A stretch of 9,732 nt of DNA from Methanomassiliicoccales archaeon (GTDB lineage: Archaea > Thermoplasmatota > Thermoplasmata > Methanomassiliicoccales > JACIVX01). Of this stretch, positions 5,431 to 9,732 are shown piece after piece (position 1 is the stretch's first letter; the number at the start of each line of letters is the position of its first letter). The notes below the pieces were generated by a model. That model made no database searches. It worked only from the letters and a program-made list of their open reading frames with translations, and was not told the DNA's origin. The position numbers and the translations under genes are program-made. The stretch spans positions 1-9,732 of the forward strand of contig JANHAK010000030.1 of NCBI GenBank assembly GCA_024464195.1. The letters are read 5' to 3'.

Positions 5431-6279
5431 TTACTCTGTTGGTACTTCCGCCCTCTTATATGAGCCAAGTACTTTGAGGAACGAAGCTCGTCTCATCAAC
5501 TCAGTGAGAGCAGACTTGACGTTTGGATCGTCGAAATGACCCTCGATGTCTGCATAGAAAACATATTCCCACGGTTTGTCTCGCCTAGGCCTCGATTCCA
5601 GCTTGAGCATATTCACATTCCTGTCGGCGAATGCACCAAGGCAGTAATGGAGAGCACCAGGCACATTCTTGGTCGCAAAGACGAGCGAGGTCTTGTCACC
5701 AGAGGGATTCAGCATCGCAGTCTTCTCGATGACAAAGAACCGCGTGTAATTGTTGTGGCTATTCTGAATTCCCTCCTTGAGAATTTTCATATCGTATTCT
5801 TTGGCCGCCCTCGCGCTTGCGATTGCTGCCTCCTCTTTCATCCCCCGTTTTTTTATCAGTTCCACACTCCCAGCCGTGTCGTAGGCTGGAATCTTTTCCC
5901 AGTGAGGATACCTTGAAAGAAAACTCCTGCACTGTCCGAGTGCCTGAGGATGACTATAGACTCTTCTCACATCCTCAATTTCCGCGTCAGGATGCCCGAT
6001 GAGACAGTGGCGGATGAGTAAAATGATCTCACCGACAACAGTCAAATCGTTCTCGAGGAGGAGATCGTTGACCTTCGTAACGCTCCCCTCGATCGAGTTT
6101 TCAACTGGAACGACACCATGACTGGCTTCCCCGCGGTTAATCGCATCGAAAACGTCCTCGAACTCGGGACAGGGCAGCGTCTTTGTCCCCTCGCCAAAGA
6201 ACTTATACACGGCATCTTCACTATAAGCGCCCCGAATTCCCTGGAATGCCACTTTTCGTCTCAATTCCTTGCTATTCAT
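5431..6279 (-). CDS. pheA: Prephenate dehydratase with C-terminal ACT domain
   Basis: The enzyme decarboxylates and dehydrates prephenate to phenylpyruvate, the committed step to phenylalanine. The 282-residue product is a monofunctional dehydratase: no chorismate mutase domain precedes it. The catalytic domain (about 8-185) shows AFQGIRGAYSEDA (11-23), VPVENSIEGSV (58-68), SHPQAL (109-114) and NNYTRFFVI (176-184) with the catalytic TRF motif. The ACT domain (about 196-275) has GALH (208-211) and ESRP (228-231), the two phenylalanine-binding motifs, so feedback inhibition by phenylalanine is expected. The ATG at 6279 is preferred to the one at 6300 because GGAGG lies five bases upstream (6285-6289); it overlaps the aspartate kinase stop by eight bases, implying coupled translation. 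It is the last gene of the minus-strand operon. Confidence 0.95.
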   Translation of the reverse strand: MNSKELRRKVAFQGIRGAYSEDAVYKFFGEGTKTLPCPEFEDVFDAINRGEASHGVVPVENSIEGSVTKVNDLLLENDLTVVGEIILLIRHCLIGHPDAEIEDVRRVYSHPQALGQCRSFLSRYPHWEKIPAYDTAGSVELIKKRGMKEEAAIASARAAKEYDMKILKEGIQNSHNNYTRFFVIEKTAMLNPSGDKTSLVFATKNVPGALHYCLGAFADRNVNMLKLESRPRRDKPWEYVFYADIEGHFDDPNVKSALTELMRRASFLKVLGSYKRAEVPTE

Positions 6280-7648
6280 GTTTGCCTCCAAAGAACTCAT
6301 CGTGAACAGCTCTTATTGTTTTTTGAAGATCCTTTGCATCAACTGTGAAGTGATATGCAACCATTGAGGCTCCAGCTGAAATCATTCCAACGCTGACCCC
6401 CTCTTTTGACACGGCGGTGAAGACCCTAGCTGCGATCCCCTTTCTGTAGCCAAGTCCCTCACCGACGACACAAAGGAGGGCGATATCGTCGATCGACTCG
6501 ATTCTATCGACAATTCCCGTTTCAAGTTCCTCAAGCGCTTTTTCGGCACGCTCAAGCGATTTTTTGTCGACAAGCATCGCGATGCATGTCTGCGAGGTTG
6601 CGATTGAATAGATGTTAATACCAGCATCACTCAATTTCTGCGAAATACTTGAAAGGATTCCAAACTTATGCGCAGCGCCAGCGCCATACACCTTGATGAC
6701 TGCCATATCTTTCATGTATGAAATGCTCTTGATAGTACCTGCTCTCTCAACACCACTCGGCCTAATAGTTGTTCCTTCCTTTTCTGGCTTGAAGACGTTC
6801 TTGACCTTAATGGTGATGTTTTTTTCTCGCGCTGGCTCGACAGTTCTCGGGTGTAACACTTTCGCGCCAAAATACGATAATTCGGCAGCCTCATCGTATG
6901 AAAGATTTTCGATGGTCACCGCCTCAGGGACGAATTTTGGATCAACGCTCATAAATCCATCAACATCCTTCCAGATTTCAAGTACCTGCGCACCAATTGC
7001 ATTCGCAATGACACTGGCACTGTAATCACTACCATTTCTTCCAAAAACTGCGACGTGGCCTTCCTTCGTCCTTCCAAAGAAGCCTGTAATCACAGGTACC
7101 TCTTGCCTGCTTAGCATTGCGATGAGTTTTGGTGCGATATTCCGTCTTGTCTCTTGGAGATCAGCGACTGCATTGCCATATGGACCAACGGCAACGATGC
7201 CGAGATCATCAGCATCAATCGGAGTTGCGTTCAATCCCATATCCTGCAACATCGCAGCGACAAGAATGACTGAAAGTCTCTCACCGAAGCTTTGCACAAG
7301 ATCTAATGATCGAGGTGTTAACTCTTCGAGGTATGAGATACCATAGAGAACTTTTTCGAGTTTTGCAAGTCTCTCAAGTAGAAGATCGATCGCACGCTGC
7401 TTTACATCAAGTGCGTTAACAACACCGCCAAGGATCGCCATGTGTCTTTCTTTCAATTGACTGACAAAAGTCTCCACCTCTTCGTCCTTTCTCGTTTTAG
7501 AAACGAAGGAGACAATTGAATCGGTCACACCCTGAACAGCACTGACAACGATGACCTTTGGCTCTTGATCTGAGGCGATGATTTCCCCGACTCCAAGCAT
7601 CGAATTGGCATCTGTCAACGAGCTACCGCCAAATTTCATGACTTTCAT
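6272..7648 (-). CDS. lysC: Aspartate kinase, ThrA-type, monofunctional, with two ACT domains
   Basis: Aspartate kinase phosphorylates aspartate to aspartyl phosphate, the first step to threonine, methionine, lysine and aspartate semialdehyde. In the 458-residue product the amino-acid kinase domain (about 1-300) shows KFGGSSL (5-11), SFGERLS (120-126), GFFGRTKEG (189-197), GRNGSDYSAS (203-212), DVDGFMSVDP (228-237) and ELSYFGAKVLHPRT (256-269). GRNGSDYSA and SYFGAKVLHPRT resemble the kinase half of E. coli ThrA more than the GRGGSD of most LysC enzymes, but no homoserine dehydrogenase domain follows. Two ACT domains (about 315-375 and 385-455) predict allosteric control, probably by threonine or lysine. 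The ATG overlaps the stop of the PHP gene as ATGA, with GGAGGGTGAGGGG just upstream. The gene symbol is a convenience; the enzyme is not tied specifically to lysine. Confidence 0.93.
   Translation of the reverse strand: MKVMKFGGSSLTDANSMLGVGEIIASDQEPKVIVVSAVQGVTDSIVSFVSKTRKDEEVETFVSQLKERHMAILGGVVNALDVKQRAIDLLLERLAKLEKVLYGISYLEELTPRSLDLVQSFGERLSVILVAAMLQDMGLNATPIDADDLGIVAVGPYGNAVADLQETRRNIAPKLIAMLSRQEVPVITGFFGRTKEGHVAVFGRNGSDYSASVIANAIGAQVLEIWKDVDGFMSVDPKFVPEAVTIENLSYDEAAELSYFGAKVLHPRTVEPAREKNITIKVKNVFKPEKEGTTIRPSGVERAGTIKSISYMKDMAVIKVYGAGAAHKFGILSSISQKLSDAGINIYSIATSQTCIAMLVDKKSLERAEKALEELETGIVDRIESIDDIALLCVVGEGLGYRKGIAARVFTAVSKEGVSVGMISAGASMVAYHFTVDAKDLQKTIRAVHDEFFGGKHE
6285..6289 (-). promoter_or_regulatory. 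Shine-Dalgarno of pheA (decides the start)
   Basis: Minus-strand GGAGG lies five bases before the ATG at 6279, inside the last codons of the aspartate kinase gene (Phe-Gly-Gly). The upstream in-frame ATG at 6300 has no comparable site, so 6279 is the likely start. Confidence 0.7.
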
Positions 7649-8304
7649 CGTCCCCTCACCCTCCTGATAATTTCCATCGGATTATCTCTCACCGCTCTTT
7701 CCGCTTCTGTTTTCGTCAGGCCTGCACCCATCGCAATCACGATTGCCTCTTCTTCGCTGAGCAAGTCTTTTGCGTAATGTGCATCTGTATTGACGACCAT
7801 CTTTGTACCAATTTCGCTAGCAATTTTTGCAACATGGCCGTTTGTCGCTGAATGTGCACTTCTCGAAGTGATCTCAAGTGCGACCCCGTTTTCTTTTGCG
7901 ACCTGTGCTTCTTCAAGTGTGATAAAACCAGGGTGAGCAAGCACATCGACCTCAGGATTGCTCACGGCAACTCTGTTTGTTCCTGGCTCAACAGGTTCAC
8001 TGATTGTTTCGCCATGAACGACGATTAATTGTGCACCAAGTCTTCTCGCTTCTGTAATTGCAACATCGATTTTTGAAGCCGGTACATGCGTTAGTTCGAC
8101 GCCGAGTATGACTTCAATATCCCATTCCGAAGCGAGATGACAGTCTCTTCGTGTCTCGTTAATCACTCTCTCCATCGTTGAAAGTGAAACATGATCGGTC
8201 AGAGCGATCGCTCGATGTCCCTTTGCAACTGCTCGTCTTGCGAGTTCAATTGGAAGAAGTTCACCATCGCTCAGCAGCGTATGCGTATGAAGATCGATCC
8301 TCAT
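7645..8304 (-). CDS. PHP-domain phosphoesterase; candidate histidinol-phosphate phosphatase
   Basis: The PHP fold is a metal-dependent phosphoesterase barrel. The 219-residue product carries the full set of likely metal ligands: His6 and His8 (HTHT), Asp13 (SDGE), His38 (TDH), Glu70 (GVELTHVP), His97 (VVHGE), His124 (LAHPG), and Asp174 and His176 (NTDAH), so it should be active. The chain is nearly all PHP domain, with a short helical tail. It lies between hisIE and the aspartate kinase gene, overlapping both by four bases (ATGA at 8301-8304 and at 7645-7648). Histidine synthesis needs a histidinol-phosphate phosphatase, and PHP enzymes do this in Bacillus and other organisms, so this role is the natural inference from context. 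Other phosphoesterase activities, such as on nucleotides or sugar phosphates, cannot be excluded from sequence. Confidence 0.88.
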   Translation of the reverse strand: MRIDLHTHTLLSDGELLPIELARRAVAKGHRAIALTDHVSLSTMERVINETRRDCHLASEWDIEVILGVELTHVPASKIDVAITEARRLGAQLIVVHGETISEPVEPGTNRVAVSNPEVDVLAHPGFITLEEAQVAKENGVALEITSRSAHSATNGHVAKIASEIGTKMVVNTDAHYAKDLLSEEEAIVIAMGAGLTKTEAERAVRDNPMEIIRRVRGR

Positions 8305-8906
8305 TTTCTTCGCTCCGAAAGAACTCTATAAACTTCTGTGATCGGAAGGTTCATTTTCTCAAGTAAAACCATGAAATGGTAAATGAGATCTGCGGTCTCC
8401 CACGCTTCTTGTTTGGGGTCTCCACTTTTTGCAGCAAGAATCAGTTCTGTTGCTTCTTCAACGATTTTCTTCAGCAACTTATCCTCATCCTTGAGTAATT
8501 TGGATGTATAACTCTCTTCTTTTGGGTTTATCTTCCTATCTCGAATCACCCTGCGGAGTTCTGGTATAATTGCAGCGGTACTCCTCGTATCGCCATAAAT
8601 GACCTCTTTAAAGCATGAAGGTCTGTTAAGATGACACGCATTGCCCGTCTGGTGAACCCTTACGAGGAGAGTGTCCAGATCACAATCAGTCTGTATCGAA
8701 ACGATATCCTGCACGTTGCCCGAAGTCTCACCTTTCATCCAGAGTTTTTTCCTCGACCTGCTGTAAAAGTGTGTTCTTCCCGTCTCAATCATCTTTTGGC
8801 AAGCTTCCTCGTTTGCATAGGCCATCATTAAGACTTCGTTAGTCTCCGCATCTTGAACGATAACGGGAATGAGACCATTTTCATCGAATTTGAGTTTCGA
8901 AATCAT
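8301..8906 (-). CDS. hisI: HisIE, bifunctional phosphoribosyl-AMP cyclohydrolase / phosphoribosyl-ATP pyrophosphatase
   Basis: The fusion carries out the second and third steps of histidine synthesis: the C-terminal half hydrolyses phosphoribosyl-ATP to phosphoribosyl-AMP, and the N-terminal half opens its adenine ring. In the 201-residue product the cyclohydrolase domain (about 1-105) shows SRSRKKLWMKGETSGNVQ (49-66), DCDLD (74-78) and the metal-binding GNACH and SCF with Cys91, His92 and Cys98. The pyrophosphatase domain (about 113-200) shows ESYTSKLL (131-138), the acidic EEATELILAAK (150-160) and ADLIYH (172-177). Length is typical of the fused enzyme; many archaea keep the two halves as separate genes. 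The ATG overlaps the hisF stop as ATGA, and the stop overlaps the PHP start the same way. Confidence 0.96.
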   Translation of the reverse strand: MISKLKFDENGLIPVIVQDAETNEVLMMAYANEEACQKMIETGRTHFYSRSRKKLWMKGETSGNVQDIVSIQTDCDLDTLLVRVHQTGNACHLNRPSCFKEVIYGDTRSTAAIIPELRRVIRDRKINPKEESYTSKLLKDEDKLLKKIVEEATELILAAKSGDPKQEAWETADLIYHFMVLLEKMNLPITEVYRVLSERRK

Positions 8907-9661
8907 CTAACGAGGATCCCCCTTTCTCGCAAATACTCTTTGACATCCTGAACTGTGTAGATGCCGTAGTGGAAGATCGAGGCTGCAAGTGCTGCATCTG
9001 CATCGGTTTGAGAAAAGACTTCATAGATGTGATCAAGCGTACCGCATCCTCCCGAAGCGATTACTGGGATACTAACCGCTTTACTTACAGCTGCCGTTAA
9101 TTCGATATCATAACCATTCTGTGTACCATCTGCATCCATACTCGTCAACAAAATCTCGCCTGCTCCGAGCTCTTCCGCCTTAATCGCCCAGTCAATTGCA
9201 TCCAGAGATGTCCGACGTCTTCCTCCGTGCGTATAGACGAGCCATGAATCTTTTTCCCTTTTTGCGTCGATCGCGACAACAACGCACTGTCTTCCGAAAT
9301 CTTCCGCGCATAATGTAATCGTTTCAGGGTTTTCTACGGCAACAGTATTGATCGAGACTTTGTCTGCGCCCGCAAGCAACGCATCCCGCATGTCATCACG
9401 GCTTCGGATTCCACCGCCGACCGTTAAGGGAACGAAAACTTTTTCCGCCGTCTTTCTGACAACATCGAGAAGCGTTTTTCTTCCTTTCACGCTTGCGGAA
9501 ATATCGAGGAAGACGATTTCGTCTGCTCCCTGCCTCTCGTACTCTGCGGCCATATCAGGCGGATACCCAACGCCCCGGAGATTCTGAAATTTGACACCCT
9601 TGACAACACCCTCTTCGGTCACATCAAGGCATGGAATAATTCTCTTCGCTAGCAGACTCAC
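8903..9661 (-). CDS. hisF: Imidazole glycerol phosphate synthase cyclase subunit HisF
   Basis: HisF, with the glutaminase HisH, converts the ribulosyl intermediate to imidazole glycerol phosphate and AICAR. The 252-residue product is a complete TIM barrel: IIPCLDV with catalytic Asp13, KGVKFQNLR (21-29), FLDISAS (51-57), TVGGGI (80-85), GADKVSIN (98-105), VVAIDAKR with catalytic Asp132, GEILLTSMDADGT (168-180), IPVIASGGCG, and DAALAASIFHYG near the end. The start is the GTG at 9661, which overlaps the upstream stop as GTGA, the junction style used throughout this operon. AGGAGG is only two bases before the GTG, which is unusually close; the third codon, CTG, sits eight bases from it and aligns with the first residue of Thermotoga HisF (before LAKR). 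The GTG remains the conservative choice. Confidence 0.96.
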   Translation of the reverse strand: MSLLAKRIIPCLDVTEEGVVKGVKFQNLRGVGYPPDMAAEYERQGADEIVFLDISASVKGRKTLLDVVRKTAEKVFVPLTVGGGIRSRDDMRDALLAGADKVSINTVAVENPETITLCAEDFGRQCVVVAIDAKREKDSWLVYTHGGRRRTSLDAIDWAIKAEELGAGEILLTSMDADGTQNGYDIELTAAVSKAVSIPVIASGGCGTLDHIYEVFSQTDADAALAASIFHYGIYTVQDVKEYLRERGILVR

Positions 9662-9732
9662 TCCCTCCTGATTCGAGGCGTCTCCTTCGTGCTCAGTACG
9701 TCTTTTCTCTGTAATGCCGCATTCTTGAGCGC
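9658..9732 (-). CDS. C-terminal end of an upstream operon gene, possibly HisB
   Basis: A minus-strand frame enters from the right edge and gives 24 residues ending RIRRE, then a TGA that overlaps the hisF GTG as GTGA. Its position one gene ahead of hisF makes another his gene likely. The run ALKNAALQRKDVLSTKE resembles the end of imidazoleglycerol-phosphate dehydratase, where a helix (FKALxxAL) leads to a conserved STKG. This copy has STKE and about ten extra residues. The visible piece is too short to be sure; HisA or HisH are less well matched. Confidence 0.5.
   Translation of the reverse strand, partial: ALKNAALQRKDVLSTKETPRIRRE

Noticed and set aside
5536..5916. 126-codon plus-strand open frame
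   Set aside because: It is antisense to the prephenate dehydratase ACT and catalytic domains.
6280..6300. ATG at 6300 as the prephenate dehydratase start
   Set aside because: GGAGG at 6285-6289 is placed for the ATG at 6279, and the extra seven residues fall in the kinase coding region.
6612..7025. 137-codon plus-strand open frame inside the aspartate kinase gene
   Set aside because: It is antisense to strongly conserved kinase coding sequence, shows no domain, and has no ribosome site of note.

Overview
The window looks like a piece of an archaeal chromosome. The signs are TATA-like boxes about 30-45 bases upstream of several starts, very short or absent leaders, Shine-Dalgarno sequences of the GGAGG and GGTGATC type, a methylthioadenosine phosphorylase closely resembling the archaeal/eukaryotic enzyme, and compact chains of overlapping metabolic genes. 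A thermophilic or anaerobic euryarchaeal lineage (perhaps Thermoplasmatota-like) would fit, but the lineage is a guess. I see no mobile element, CRISPR array, phage gene or RNA gene, and nothing that looks like an undescribed system. This is metabolic core, with a few points on start sites, pathway gaps and regulation worth checking.

Left part (1-2676). The N-terminal 394 codons of hypF ([NiFe] hydrogenase maturation carbamoyltransferase) run leftward off the edge. A 401-base AT-rich spacer with divergent promoters separates it from a stand-alone gcvH (lipoyl carrier H protein). After a T-rich spacer comes a flavin-reductase-family gene (paralogue A).

Middle part (2745-5430). A methylthioadenosine/methylthioinosine phosphorylase gene lies on the minus strand. 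A 300-base AT-rich divergent promoter region separates it from a second flavin-reductase paralogue (B, about half identical to A), whose 3' end overlaps a class I/II PLP aminotransferase gene. The aminotransferase stop codon directly abuts the stop codon of the opposing operon.

Right part (5431-9732, minus strand). This is a tightly packed amino-acid operon, read from right to left: a his gene tail (perhaps hisB), hisF, hisIE (fused), a PHP-family phosphoesterase, a ThrA-type monofunctional aspartate kinase and prephenate dehydratase. Every junction is an overlap: GTGA, ATGA, ATGA, ATGA, then 8 bases. HisIE and HisF supply steps of histidine synthesis. The PHP protein is a good candidate for histidinol-phosphate phosphatase. 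Aspartate kinase feeds aspartate semialdehyde, and prephenate dehydratase leads to phenylalanine. The nearby aminotransferase could make the final transamination in one of these routes.
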